Shown here: positions 18,332-28,031 of the stretch, in pieces
Position numbering within the stretch: position 1 is the stretch's first letter
How the letters are laid out: every line of letters begins with the position of its first letter
NCBI GenBank assembly: GCA_025350325.1
Contig: JANXYB010000067.1
Span: 1-62,322 of the forward strand
Source: Acidobacteriaceae bacterium
GTDB lineage: Bacteria; Acidobacteriota; Terriglobia; Terriglobales; Acidobacteriaceae
Direction: 5' to 3'
Length of the DNA: 62,322 nt
Position numbers and translations under genes: made by a program
The notes under the pieces: model-generated
What the model was told of the DNA's origin: nothing
The model's input: the letters and a program-made list of their open reading frames with translations, nothing else
Databases searched by the model: none

Positions 18332-20362
18332 TTGAGGAATTTTCAGCGGAAAAGCCTTTATTCATTTCGCCTGCGCGGCATGCTGGCGTGTGCCGTATTG
18401 GCATTTCTAAGCGTCGCAGGAAATCGTGCCGTCGCAGAACAACCGTCTTGGATGGCAGTCGGCCCGGACGGAGGGGATGCACGATCATTTGCCATGGTTC
18501 CCGGACAGCCTAACCATCTCTATCTCGGCACCACCAGCAGTTGGATTTATGAATCGACGGATCGCGGCACGTCCTGGCATCGGTTAGGGAAATTGGATTC
18601 CGCTGACGACCTGGTGCTTGACCATATCCTCATCGATCCGGCGCACCCATCGACGATTTTGGTAGCTGCATGGAACATCAATCACGCGAACGGCGGATTG
18701 TATGTCAGCCATGACGCGGGTAAGACCTGGAAGGTTGAGGATGGCTTAAAAGGGCAGTCGATTCGTGCATTCACGGCGGCGCCGTCGAACCCTTCAATGC
18801 TTTTCGCAGGTACTTTGGAAGGCGTTTTCAAGAGCACCGATATGGGTACTTCGTGGACGCAGATCAGTCCGCCGAAGAGCAAGGAGCTTCACGAGGTTGA
18901 ATCGCTGGCGATCGACCCGGTCAACCCTGACATTCTGTATGCGGGAACGTGGCACTTGCCGTGGAAGACCACCGACGGTGGCAAGAATTGGGTAAGCGCG
19001 AAGCAGGGTCTGATTGATGACTCCGATGTCTTCTCGATCATCATCGACCCGACGCAGCCAAGCATCGTTTACACCAGCGCCTGCAGCGGTATTTACAAGA
19101 GCGAGAATGCCGGTGAGTTGTTTCACAAGATTCAGGGAATTCCCTCAACTGCGCGGCGCACGCGGGTGTTGAAGCAGGACCCGGTGAACCATGACGTCGT
19201 GTATGCCGGAACTACGGAAGGCCTCTACAAGACGCTCGATGGCGGCAAGACTTTCAAGCGCATGACCGGTCCCGATGTGATCGTGAATGACGTGTTTATC
19301 GATCCGCGCGATGCTGCGCACGTTTTGCTGGCAACGGATCGCAACGGGGTTTTAACGAGCAACGATGCATCCGCCAGTTTCGTTGCAACCAACCAAGGCT
19401 TTTCGGGGCGCAAGGTCGAAGCGCTTTTAGTAGATGCGAATGATCCGGCGAAAATTTTTGCCGGCGTGGTGAATGACAAGACTTACGGGGGTGTTTTTGT
19501 CTCTGCAGACAACGGCATGCACTGGGCTCAGATCGGTGAAGGTTTGGGCGGACGCGATGTTTTCGCACTGGCGCAGGCGCCGGATGGAACCGTACTGGCA
19601 GGCACCAATCGCGGTATTTTCGAACTGGTCAAGGGCAACAATGATTCTGCGCTCGGAAGCTGGGAGCCACGCAATGCAATTCAGAATATGTCGGTAAAGA
19701 AGACTACTGTTTTGCGCAAAGGCAAAAAGATTCCTGTCGAAACAAAGGTGAAGGACAAGGCAAAGCAATTGGAGGGTCGTGTATACGCCCTCGATCTGAC
19801 TGGCGACGCGTGGCTGGCCTCAACCAGCGCCGGACTGCTTACGAGCAAGGACAAGGGCACGAGCTGGCAAGGCGGGCCGGTAGAGGGCTCTGGCGAGTAT
19901 CTGACGGCAGCGGCGCACGGATCGAATTTTGTTGCGGCGCGACGCCAGGGTGTGGTGGTCTCAACCGATGCGGGACAGACCTGGGCAGCATCCCAATTGC
20001 CTCAGGGAGTGACACGCATTGACCGCACCGTTTTCTCAGCAGATGGCACTGTCTGGCTGGGCGGCGGCGAAGGCGTTTATGTCTCCAAGGACCAAGGCAA
20101 GACGTGGCAATGGATTGAAAGATTGCCGTTTCGCGATGTGAACGACCTCTACTATGACGCCCATCAGGGCAAAGTGCTGGTGACCTCGCGCAACAGCGAT
20201 TTTGTGTATGCAATTGACCCGGCAGGGCTTAAGTGGACCTGGACGCGTATCGGGTGGAACGTGTATTTGATTCGCGCCGCGGGCGGGCATCTGTTGGCTG
20301 CATCGCTCTATGATGGCGTCCTGGTTGAGCCGCGTAGTGCGCACGCGACGCCGGGAAGGTGA
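18332..20362 (+). CDS. Secreted BNR/sortilin-type beta-propeller protein
   Basis: 676 residues starting at TTG, supported by CAGGAG nine bases upstream. A signal peptide spans about 15-36 (MLACAVLAFLSVAGNRAVAE). The rest is repeated propeller blades with Asp-box motifs: STDRGTSWH, SHDAGKTWK, STDMGTSWT, TTDGGKNW, SADNGMHW, SKDKGTSWQ, STDAGQTWA and SKDQGKTWQ. Such proteins resemble Vps10/sialidase-like and photosystem-assembly Ycf48-like propellers and usually bind ligands. No catalytic residues are evident. A break between blades (about 450-490) holds a Lys-rich insertion. The function is unknown. Confidence 0.8.
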   Translation: MRNFQRKSLYSFRLRGMLACAVLAFLSVAGNRAVAEQPSWMAVGPDGGDARSFAMVPGQPNHLYLGTTSSWIYESTDRGTSWHRLGKLDSADDLVLDHILIDPAHPSTILVAAWNINHANGGLYVSHDAGKTWKVEDGLKGQSIRAFTAAPSNPSMLFAGTLEGVFKSTDMGTSWTQISPPKSKELHEVESLAIDPVNPDILYAGTWHLPWKTTDGGKNWVSAKQGLIDDSDVFSIIIDPTQPSIVYTSACSGIYKSENAGELFHKIQGIPSTARRTRVLKQDPVNHDVVYAGTTEGLYKTLDGGKTFKRMTGPDVIVNDVFIDPRDAAHVLLATDRNGVLTSNDASASFVATNQGFSGRKVEALLVDANDPAKIFAGVVNDKTYGGVFVSADNGMHWAQIGEGLGGRDVFALAQAPDGTVLAGTNRGIFELVKGNNDSALGSWEPRNAIQNMSVKKTTVLRKGKKIPVETKVKDKAKQLEGRVYALDLTGDAWLASTSAGLLTSKDKGTSWQGGPVEGSGEYLTAAAHGSNFVAARRQGVVVSTDAGQTWAASQLPQGVTRIDRTVFSADGTVWLGGGEGVYVSKDQGKTWQWIERLPFRDVNDLYYDAHQGKVLVTSRNSDFVYAIDPAGLKWTWTRIGWNVYLIRAAGGHLLAASLYDGVLVEPRSAHATPGR

Positions 20363-20380
20363 ATATTTCCGTGTGGACAT

Positions 20381-20674
20381 CCATCAGGGGGCTCTAAGCC
20401 CCCCTTCCAATGCCAGGTTCATTCGTGTCCGTGTTGGGTTCGTGCTTCTCCCACCCATGACTGCGTCATGGATGGGGCACCCCGGCAGCGGCTAAAGCCA
20501 CATCTTTTGTGGGCTTTTTTGGCATGACTGAAGTCATGCCCTGATACAAAGCATCAAGATGGGGTTTTTCGCAGTCTGTAAAGCCCGTTGGTTCATTGGC
20601 CTGTATCGGCCTGGCTTGAAGTCATTGCCTGATACAAAGCATTAAGATGGGGTTTTTCGCAGTCTGTAAAGCTG
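20381..20674. repeat. Cluster of REP-like palindromes, copy 2, with an internal 44-bp duplication
   Basis: Between the BNR gene and mqnE: a hairpin AGGGGGCT/AGCCCCC (20386-20403, possibly the BNR terminator), CCATGACTGCGTCATGG (about 20455-20471), GGCTAAAGCC (20490-20499) and the perfect palindrome GGCATGACTGAAGTCATGCC (20521-20540). A 44-base unit beginning CTGATACAAAGCAT occurs at 20541-20584 and again at 20629-20672 with one difference. The element at 11347-11440 shares these modules. Confidence 0.75.
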
Positions 20675-20757
20675 ACGAGGGCGGTTACGGCTCGAAGCCT
20701 CTTGCCGGTTCAAGTTAAGAACCGCTTTGCTTCTTGGCGCGTCTGTATCATTAGAGT

Positions 20758-21909
20758 ATGCAGCTTGTGAACGCAGACACCCGCTCCAAGAGCGCTTTAA
20801 GAACACACGATGTGAGGCTCGAGCCGATCGCCGCCAAAGTGTTGGCCGGCGAAAGACTCGACTTTGCCGACGGTCTTGCGCTGTACGGTTCGCCGGATGT
20901 GCTGGCGGTGGGTTGGCTCGCCAATTCGGTGCGCGAACGGATGCATGGGGACGTCACCTATTTCAATGTGAATCGCCACATCAACCCAACGAATGTCTGC
21001 GTAGCCGCATGCAAGCTGTGCGCTTTTGGTCGCAAAAAAGGCGATCCTTCCGGCTACACGATGGCGCTTGAAGAGGCTTGGGAAACGGCGGCGTCGGGTT
21101 ACTCCGAGGCGGTGACAGAGTTCCACATTGTTGGCGGGCTGCATCCCGATTTGCCGCTCGAATATTTTCTCGACCTGGTGAGCGGTCTCAAGGTGCGGTT
21201 TCCAAAAGTGCATATCAAGGCGTTCACGATGGTGGAGGTGGCTTACCTTGCCCGTCGCGCCAAGCTGACCATTGAGCAGACGCTGATGAAGCTGCGCGAG
21301 GCCGGTGTCGACTCGATGCCGGGCGGCGGAGCGGAGATCTTTGCATCGCGGGTGCGCTCGATTATTTGCGATCACAAGATCGATGGCAGCGAATGGCTGG
21401 AGACAGCGCGACTGGCCCACAAGATGGGTTTCAAGTCGAACGCGACGATGCTTTACGGACACATCGAGAACGATGAAGATCGCGTCGACCACTTGCTCAA
21501 GCTGCGCGCGCTGCAGGACGAGACCGGTGGATTTCAAACATTTATTCCGCTGGCATTTCACCCGGAGAATACGGCACTCGACCACCTGCCGGTGACGACG
21601 GGACTGACCGACCTTCGGCAGATTGCGGTGAGCCGTTTGCTGCTCGACAATTTCCCGCACATCAAGGCTTACTGGCAGATGATGACGCCTAAAATTGCGC
21701 AGATCGCGCTGCGTTTCGGAGCCGATGATCTCGATGGCACTGTGGTTGAAGAAAAGATTTATCACGATGCGGGCGCTACCACTCCGCAGGGCATGACGCG
21801 CAAGCAACTGTGTCGCTTGATCACTGAAGCGGGCCGCGTGCCTATTGAGCGCGATACGCTCTACCACGCGGTGACGCGCAGCGAAGACAGCTTTACTGTC
21901 GCGGTCTAA
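20758..21909 (+). CDS. mqnE: Aminodeoxyfutalosine synthase (radical SAM)
   Basis: 383 residues. The radical SAM cysteines are C81, C85 and C88 in NPTNVCVAACKLCAF, preceded by YFNVNRHI as in MqnE. EFHIVGGLHPDLP, KAFTMVE, SMPGGGAEIF, MLYGHIEN and the long LRALQDETGGFQTFIPLAFHPENT separate it from MqnC. MqnE joins chorismate-derived 3-enolpyruvylbenzoate to SAM, the second step of the futalosine route to menaquinone. The ribosome-binding site before the ATG is weak. mqnD lies 16 kb away, so the pathway genes are scattered. Confidence 0.92.
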   Translation: MQLVNADTRSKSALRTHDVRLEPIAAKVLAGERLDFADGLALYGSPDVLAVGWLANSVRERMHGDVTYFNVNRHINPTNVCVAACKLCAFGRKKGDPSGYTMALEEAWETAASGYSEAVTEFHIVGGLHPDLPLEYFLDLVSGLKVRFPKVHIKAFTMVEVAYLARRAKLTIEQTLMKLREAGVDSMPGGGAEIFASRVRSIICDHKIDGSEWLETARLAHKMGFKSNATMLYGHIENDEDRVDHLLKLRALQDETGGFQTFIPLAFHPENTALDHLPVTTGLTDLRQIAVSRLLLDNFPHIKAYWQMMTPKIAQIALRFGADDLDGTVVEEKIYHDAGATTPQGMTRKQLCRLITEAGRVPIERDTLYHAVTRSEDSFTVAV

Positions 21910-22051
21910 GAGCAATTTCGGAATACACGTAGACGGTTTAGATTGGTGAAGAGGGGCTGGTTCTTATCGAAGAGCCACTTGAGTGCATGCTTTCGGTCTA
22001 CACCAGTTCCGAAACTGCTAGAGCGGCGGGCGCAGAAAGCAGGGAAGCGCA

Positions 22052-22267
22052 ATGATAGATTTTGGTCCAGCGGTGATCCTGGGGCTTTGCTTCGGATTTA
22101 TGTTTGGGGTGGGTTGCGCGCTGGTGGTGATGTATTCGATTTACCTGGGCGGGTATCGCAAGGCGGTCGAAGAGTCATTGCAGACTGCGCCGCCGCGACG
22201 CTTCGTTGAGGCGATCAGGAAAATTCACAACAAGCGCGCGGCGGCAGCAGCGATTTCTTCGAGATAA
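22052..22267 (+). CDS. Small membrane protein of unknown function
   Basis: 71 residues, not recognised. One glycine-rich membrane helix (about 6-31, AVILGLCFGFMFGVGCALVV) is followed by a basic cytoplasmic tail (RRFVEAIRKIHNKRAAAAA). The ATG is preceded by AGGGA at good spacing. It ends two bases before the convergent amidohydrolase gene's stop. An overlapping frame from 21943 is less likely because it lacks a ribosome-binding site and a membrane pattern. Confidence 0.6.
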   Translation: MIDFGPAVILGLCFGFMFGVGCALVVMYSIYLGGYRKAVEESLQTAPPRRFVEAIRKIHNKRAAAAAISSR

Positions 22268-22269
22268 AT

Positions 22270-23565
22270 TCAATGGCGAATCACCTCGCCACCCTTCATT
22301 ACAAAACTCACGTGATTGAGCGTTGCGATGTCGTCGAGCGGATTACCGGGGACGGCGATGATGTCGGCGTAGTATCCCGCCTTGAGTTCGCCGATCTGGC
22401 CTTGCCAGCCGAGCAGCTTCGCGCCGTTGATGAGGTCCGCCTGCAGGACTGCTGCGGGCCTCATGCCGTACTGGACCATTAACTCCATTTCGCGCGCCTG
22501 GGTTCCGTGGGGGAATGGGCCGACGTCGGAGCCAACCGCGAAGGGGACTCCCGCGGCCACCTGCTTTTTAAATTCGCTGATCTTGTAGGCGAGCAGCGCA
22601 TTTTCGCGCGCGGCTGTGACCGGGGATTCGGCGTGGAGAGCGAAGTATTCAAAGATCGCGAAGGTGGGAACGGCGAAGATGTTTTTGGCTCTCATGATGC
22701 GCACAGTTTCGTCGCTGAGTTGAGTAGCGTGGTCGATGGATGCGACTCCAGCCTGCGCGGCGTAGAGCGTGCCCGGCTCGCCCATGGCATGCACGGCGAC
22801 CAGGGCGCCGAGACGATGACCTTCATCGACAGCCGCTGCAATCTGCGCCTCGGTGTATTGGTAAGGCGTGCGCAGGGTGCCATCGATCATCCGGTCGGGA
22901 CCAGTCTCATAAATTTTGGCAAAGTCGGAACCCTCTTTATGTTGCGCGCGCATTACCTCGACGATCTGTTCGCTGGAGTTGGCGTAGTCAGCATTTGAGA
23001 GCACATGCTGCGCGGGATTGTAGCGGTTGGCGTCTTCGTGGCCGCCGAGAATGTCAATGGCGTTGCCGCTGATGCGCAAGCGCGGCCCGGGAATCAGGCC
23101 ACGGTCGATGGCATTGCGCACGGCGGTGTCGGCCGAGCCCGCACCCTCGGTGCCCATATCGCGTTCGGCAGTGAAGCCGGCCATCACGTCGGCCTTCGCG
23201 GCTTGTTCAGCGAGGATGGTGCGCCATGGCACCGATTCTTCTACAGTCTGCAAATCTTCAGAGCCCGGGTGCAGGAAAAGATGTACGTGCGCATCGATCA
23301 GCCCGGGCATCAGTGTGGTGTTGCCGAGGTCGATGATTGTTGCGCCTTGCGGATGTTCGACGGAAGCGGCCACAGCGCGAATGCGTTCGCCATCGATGAG
23401 CACCTCTCCTGGCTGCAGCATTGTGCCGGTGTCAACCTGCAGCAGGCGCGCTGCGTGGAGCACGACGAGTCTTGCAGCAGGCTGTTGCGCGGCGTTCGGA
23501 ATGGAAAGGAGGAGCGGAGCGGCACACGCAGACAGCCTGAGAAATGAACGGAGAAAAATATGCAT
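22270..23565 (-). CDS. Secreted amidohydrolase (imidazolonepropionase/Xaa-Pro dipeptidase type)
   Basis: 431 residues with a signal peptide (1-27). Metal-dependent hydrolase residues are in order: DAHVHL (H93, H95), the candidate carbamylated Lys in SDFAKIYETG, VAVHAMGE, SIDHATQL and the catalytic Asp in VGSDVGPFPHG. The family hydrolyses amide or peptide-like bonds, including prolidase-type substrates; sequence alone does not give the substrate. It is probably periplasmic. Confidence 0.85.
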   Translation of the reverse strand: MHIFLRSFLRLSACAAPLLLSIPNAAQQPAARLVVLHAARLLQVDTGTMLQPGEVLIDGERIRAVAASVEHPQGATIIDLGNTTLMPGLIDAHVHLFLHPGSEDLQTVEESVPWRTILAEQAAKADVMAGFTAERDMGTEGAGSADTAVRNAIDRGLIPGPRLRISGNAIDILGGHEDANRYNPAQHVLSNADYANSSEQIVEVMRAQHKEGSDFAKIYETGPDRMIDGTLRTPYQYTEAQIAAAVDEGHRLGALVAVHAMGEPGTLYAAQAGVASIDHATQLSDETVRIMRAKNIFAVPTFAIFEYFALHAESPVTAARENALLAYKISEFKKQVAAGVPFAVGSDVGPFPHGTQAREMELMVQYGMRPAAVLQADLINGAKLLGWQGQIGELKAGYYADIIAVPGNPLDDIATLNHVSFVMKGGEVIRH

Positions 23566-23634
23566 GGCTAAAACTATGCCGCATTGAAACTGGCTTGTCG
23601 ATGGTGCATTTTTGATGGAGCGATTAAAACGATG

Positions 23635-25407
23635 CTATTTATCGCTTTGCCGGGCGAGCCTGTCTTTGGGGTGGGCAGGCAGGGCGGGAAGGACGATGGC
23701 GACGGTGGCACCATGCGATCCGCTATTGCGCGACGTTATTTCAATGGTGCCGCCGTGCCTCTCGATAATTTCTTTTGTGACCCACAGACCGAGACCGGTG
23801 CCGACATCCTGTTTGGTAGTGAAGAATGGCTCGAAAATCTTCTCGCGTATGGCTTCGGGTATGCCAGGGCCATCGTCTTCAAAGATCATATGAACGACGG
23901 TCTGGTCGGGCTTTTCGACGCACGCCAGGGTTACAGCGATAGTGCCATTCTGAGTGACGGCGTCGGCTGCATTTGAAACCAGGTTGGAGACGACCTGCTT
24001 CAATTCGCCTTGCACCCCGCGGATGCGCGGACAGTCGCCAAAGTGGCGTTCGATATTGATTTTCTTGCTTTGAAACTTGTTTGAGTAGAGCTTGAAAACA
24101 GACTCGATCAAACCTTCTAATTGAATCGCTTCAGGCTCATTCGAGTCGCGGTAGAAGCCGAGAGTCTGGCGCGTGATGTGCGCGATGCGTTCCAACTCCT
24201 GCTCCGCCATGGTCAATTGATTCACGACCGAAGATGGCAGATTGGGTTGACCCTTGGAGATGTAGACAAGATTGACGACGGCCTCGAGCGGATTATTTAT
24301 TTCGTGGGCCACGGTTGCCGCGAGGCGTGCGGCTGCAGCGAGTTTTTCGGTCTTGCGCAGAATCTCCTGAGTTTTGCGTTCGCTGGTGACGTCGCGGAAT
24401 ACCAGCACCACGCCTATCAGCTTGTTGTTGGCATCGCGGATCGGGGCTGCGCTGTCGGCAATGGGGGTGAGGCTGCCATCGGGTTTGCGCAGGACGGTGT
24501 GATTCGCGAGGCCGACGACCTTGCCTTCTGCGATTACCTTCGATGTCGGATCCTCAACTCGCTCGAGCGATGTCTCGTTGAAGATGGGGAAAATATCCTT
24601 GATGTTCTTGCCCACGGCGGAGGACGTGGTAATTCCTGCGAGCGATTCCGCTGCCGGATTGAGGAACGTAACGGAACCCGTCTCGTCAGTCGCGATGACG
24701 GCGTCGCCAATACTGGTCAACGTAACTCTGAACCATTCCGCTCGCGCGCGCAGTTCCTGCGCATGTTTTTCACGAAGTCGCATTTCACGCAGGATGTAAT
24801 ATGCGAGGAGGGTTGAACCGATCGCGGCGAGGATGCAAGCCAGATAAATGCATCCGATGGTTAATAGAATACTTTTTTCATAACGCTGACTACTGATCGC
24901 ACTAAGGCGATTCTCTTCATCTTCCATCCGCGAGGTGAGCGCGCGAATGTTGATCATGTAGTTGAGGCCCATATCCGCCATCACCACTTTTCTGGCGTCG
25001 TCAGGCCGCCCGGATCTATAGAGGGAAATGGTCTGCGCCAACTCGGTAAGTTTGGCGTGCGTCTGTTCGCGAAGTTGGCGAATGGCCGCTTGCTGCCGGG
25101 GATTATCGGCTGTCAGTTTGGCCAGCGTGTCGAGGTGCGAATCGACTTCAGAAATGGCACGATTGTAAGGCGCTAGATATTTTTCTTCACCTGTATATAG
25201 GTAGCCGCGCTGGCCGGTTTCGGAGTCTTTTAGGAGCGATTCAGTCTCACTCAGCTCGAGGAGTACCTGGCGCGCATGAGTGACCCAGGCGGCCGTCTCA
25301 ACCTGAATACCGACTTGGTGACGCGTGACGAAAGCGTCGGCGACCAGGAGAGTCAGCAACAGCGCAAAACCGATGGTTACACTGAAGCGTTTATATAAGG
25401 TCTGCAT
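23635..25407 (-). CDS. CHASE3-PAS sensor histidine kinase
   Basis: 590 residues: membrane helix 10-28, a periplasmic CHASE3 domain (about 38-175, with SETGQRGYLYTGEEKYL), second helix 180-204, PAS domain (about 222-345), a phospho-acceptor helix with H368 in ATVAHEINNPLEAV and an ATPase domain (N box NLVSNAADAV, DDGPGIP, FEPFFTTK, GTGLGLWV). It autophosphorylates in response to an unknown signal. No receiver gene is adjacent, so it is an orphan kinase here. Confidence 0.9.
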   Translation of the reverse strand: MQTLYKRFSVTIGFALLLTLLVADAFVTRHQVGIQVETAAWVTHARQVLLELSETESLLKDSETGQRGYLYTGEEKYLAPYNRAISEVDSHLDTLAKLTADNPRQQAAIRQLREQTHAKLTELAQTISLYRSGRPDDARKVVMADMGLNYMINIRALTSRMEDEENRLSAISSQRYEKSILLTIGCIYLACILAAIGSTLLAYYILREMRLREKHAQELRARAEWFRVTLTSIGDAVIATDETGSVTFLNPAAESLAGITTSSAVGKNIKDIFPIFNETSLERVEDPTSKVIAEGKVVGLANHTVLRKPDGSLTPIADSAAPIRDANNKLIGVVLVFRDVTSERKTQEILRKTEKLAAAARLAATVAHEINNPLEAVVNLVYISKGQPNLPSSVVNQLTMAEQELERIAHITRQTLGFYRDSNEPEAIQLEGLIESVFKLYSNKFQSKKINIERHFGDCPRIRGVQGELKQVVSNLVSNAADAVTQNGTIAVTLACVEKPDQTVVHMIFEDDGPGIPEAIREKIFEPFFTTKQDVGTGLGLWVTKEIIERHGGTIEITSRNSGSHGATVAIVLPALPAHPKDRLARQSDK

Positions 25408-25568
25408 CCTGACTCCGACGGTAGTGGAAAATTCCGGTTCAATAGACGTTCAAATGTTAGGGATTAATTGTTGAGCAACTTTTGTCGGCCGACAATATCC
25501 CTGTCGGAAATTGTATTGAAGTGAGTCAGACTGTTTTGATTCGACGCAAGTCGTTCAATTTCGTTTCA

Positions 25569-26747
25569 TCAATACGCGGCGATCCCGGTGATGTGCTGGC
25601 CCAGGATCAGGGCGTGAATATCGTGCGTACCCTCGTAGGTTTTCACTGATTCGAGATTCATCATATGGCGCATGATGGGATAGTCCTCGGTGATGCCGTT
25701 CGCACCCAGAATGTCCCGCGCCATGCGGGCCGTTTCAAGGGCCATCCAGACATTGTTTCGCTTAGCCATCGAAATGTGTTGGTGACCGACGGTGCCCGCA
25801 TCTTTCAAACGGCCGACGTGGAGCGAAAGCAACTGACCCTTTGAAATTTCGCTAAGCATCCAAACCAGTTTTTCCTGGATTAGTTGATGGCCGGCGATTG
25901 GCTGATTGTTAAACTGCTTGCGACATTTGGCGTACTGCAGCGCAGTGTCGTAGCAGGACATGGCCGCGCCGATAGCTCCCCAACTGATGCCGTAACGCGC
26001 CTGGTTGAGGCACATGAGCGGGCTTTTAAGGCCTCCGGTCTTGGGCAGCAGATTGGTCGCCGGCACATGCACGTCTTGCATCGAGAGGCCGCTGGTGATG
26101 GAAGCGCGAAGGCTCCATTTACCGTGGACTTCATGGGCTTTAAAGCCGGGGCGATCGGTTTCGACGAGAAAGCCGCGGACGAGGTTGTCTTCGTCTTCAA
26201 CCTTGGCCCAGATTACAGCAACGTCGGCGATGTTTCCCGACGTGATCCACATCTTTTCGCCGTTGAGGATGTATTCGTTGGCGACTTTGCGGGCAGTCGT
26301 GGTCATGCCGCCGGGGTTGGAACCGAAGCCGGGCTCGGTCAATCCGAAACAGCCGAGCTTTTCGCCTTTGGCGAGAGCAGGCAGCCAAGTATTTTTTTGT
26401 TCATCGGAGCCGAAGGTGTAAATGGGATACATGACAAGCGCGGACTGCACGCTCACAAAGCTGCGAAAGCCGGAGTCGCCGCGTTCCAGTTCCTGCATGA
26501 CCAGGCCATATTCAACGTTGGACATACCGGCACAGCCGTAGCCCTCAAGGTTGGCGCCAAAAAAGCCGAGCTCGCCCATCGCGGGCACCAGTTCGCGAGG
26601 AAAGCGCTCGGTGCGAAAACACTCTTCGATGATGGGGATGAGGTTGTCTTCGACAAAATCGCGGGCCGTGCGCCGGACGAGAAGTTCGTCTTCACTAAAG
26701 CTGGCATCAAGATGAAGAAAATCGAGGCCCTGAAACTTAAAACCCAT
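25569..26747 (-). CDS. gcdH: Glutaryl-CoA dehydrogenase-like acyl-CoA dehydrogenase
   Basis: 392 residues with the standard acyl-CoA dehydrogenase fold: FAD loops CFGLTEPGFGSNPGGM and MWITSGNIADVAVIWAK, and the catalytic base E372 in TYEGTHDIHALILG. The glutaryl-CoA-specific region reads DSGFRSFVSVQSALVMYPIY, including the Arg that binds the terminal carboxylate in known enzymes. The expected reaction is glutaryl-CoA to crotonyl-CoA plus CO2 in lysine/aromatic breakdown. It is a single gene with no pathway neighbours. Confidence 0.87.
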   Translation of the reverse strand: MGFKFQGLDFLHLDASFSEDELLVRRTARDFVEDNLIPIIEECFRTERFPRELVPAMGELGFFGANLEGYGCAGMSNVEYGLVMQELERGDSGFRSFVSVQSALVMYPIYTFGSDEQKNTWLPALAKGEKLGCFGLTEPGFGSNPGGMTTTARKVANEYILNGEKMWITSGNIADVAVIWAKVEDEDNLVRGFLVETDRPGFKAHEVHGKWSLRASITSGLSMQDVHVPATNLLPKTGGLKSPLMCLNQARYGISWGAIGAAMSCYDTALQYAKCRKQFNNQPIAGHQLIQEKLVWMLSEISKGQLLSLHVGRLKDAGTVGHQHISMAKRNNVWMALETARMARDILGANGITEDYPIMRHMMNLESVKTYEGTHDIHALILGQHITGIAAY

Positions 26748-26837
26748 AGTTGTACCTGCCGTTCTGAATAGAGCTACAGCAAGATAGGGTAGCAGACGCG
26801 CGAGGGGCAGGGGAGGGTGCTGTTAGTGACATGAATA

Positions 26838-27926
26838 TCATGCGGCGGCTTTGATGCGGTGCTCAAGAAGGTGAATCAATTCCAATTCTTCTTTACGCAG
26901 AGCGCCGGCGGTTTCAGCTATTTCTTTCTCGGGAGATTTTTCGAGTGTCTGTAACAATTCGCCGCCCATATAGCATTCGATGACGGCGGGATGCACGTAG
27001 CACTTTCTGCATACGGCAGGCGTATTGCCAAGCCGTTCGGCTACTGCAGCGATAGCTTGCACAACATTCTTCTTCGCTTGAGTTTCGGATTCAAACGCCT
27101 CGAATTCGCGCAACGAGAGGCAGGCTAAGACGGTACCGGCCCAGGTGCGGAAGTCTTTCGCCGTAAATTGCTGACCGGAGACCTCTCGCAAGTATTCGTT
27201 GACGTCGGCCGAGCCTACGGAATGCAGCGAGCCGTCGTCTTCGACGTATTGAAACAAATCGTAGCCGGGCAGGTCGAGGCAGCGTTTGACGATGCGTGCG
27301 AGGCGGCGATCACTGAGGTCGATATCGTGATGCTTGCCGCTCTTGCCCTTGAACTTGAAACGGACCGTGGCGCCGGCGACATCGACATGCTTGGTGCGCA
27401 TCGTCGTGAGCCCGTAGGATTGGTTTTCGCGTGCGTACTCTTCATTGCCGACGCGAATAAAGGTGGTCTCAAGCAGGCGCACGATGGTGGCAAGGATTTT
27501 TTCGCGGGGGAGTCCGGGCATGCCGAGGTTATGGTCAACTCGCTCTCGAATCGTGGGCAGGACCTGGCCGAACAACTTCATCCGCTCGTATTTGTTTTCG
27601 TCGCGCACTTCGCGCCACCGGGGATGATAGCGGCTCTGCTTTCTGCCGCGCGCATCACGGCCTGTCGCCTGCAAATGGCCATTGGCGCGAGGGCAGATCC
27701 AGACGTGCGTCCAGGCCGGCGGGATGACGAGGGATTTGATGCGGCCCAGGGTCTCCTTATCGCGGATCAATGCGCCGTCCGCGTCGAAGTAGCGAAAGCT
27801 TTTACGAAACGGCTTGCGCGTGATGCCGGGCTTCGCGTCTGTGACGTAACGAAGGCCAGCGGCTTTTGAGGACTCAATCGGATCTGCGATGGTTTGAAGT
27901 GATGACATGGCCCGGGCCAGATGCAC
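26838..27926 (-). CDS. DNA topoisomerase IB (poxvirus/bacterial type)
   Basis: 362 residues. The N-terminal domain has IRDKETLGRIKSLVIPPAW and GHLQATGRDARGRKQ. The catalytic domain has R158 in IRVGNEEY, Lys in FKFKGKSGKHH, R260 in DFRTWAGT and the nucleophile Y310 in CRKCYVHP. It relaxes supercoils through a 3'-phosphotyrosine link. The frame begins at a GTG (27926) with AGGGA only three bases upstream; an ATG at 27908 is an alternative. This enzyme occurs in many soil bacteria, often by transfer. Confidence 0.9.
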   Translation of the reverse strand: MHLARAMSSLQTIADPIESSKAAGLRYVTDAKPGITRKPFRKSFRYFDADGALIRDKETLGRIKSLVIPPAWTHVWICPRANGHLQATGRDARGRKQSRYHPRWREVRDENKYERMKLFGQVLPTIRERVDHNLGMPGLPREKILATIVRLLETTFIRVGNEEYARENQSYGLTTMRTKHVDVAGATVRFKFKGKSGKHHDIDLSDRRLARIVKRCLDLPGYDLFQYVEDDGSLHSVGSADVNEYLREVSGQQFTAKDFRTWAGTVLACLSLREFEAFESETQAKKNVVQAIAAVAERLGNTPAVCRKCYVHPAVIECYMGGELLQTLEKSPEKEIAETAGALRKEELELIHLLEHRIKAAA

Positions 27927-28031
27927 ATTTCCCTGAGCGAAGTGGATGCAGGGTCAGGCAGAATCAGCGAACCATGCATATCGACTTTTTTACGGCATCA
28001 AATTCGTGGAGTGGATCGGGCCTGCTTGGGT

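Noticed and set aside
20541..20672. CRISPR-like repeats
   Set aside because: Two copies of a 44-base unit that belongs to a palindromic intergenic repeat family.
21943..22209. Plus-strand frame overlapping the small membrane gene
   Set aside because: No ribosome-binding site or membrane pattern; the overlapping frame at 22052 has both.
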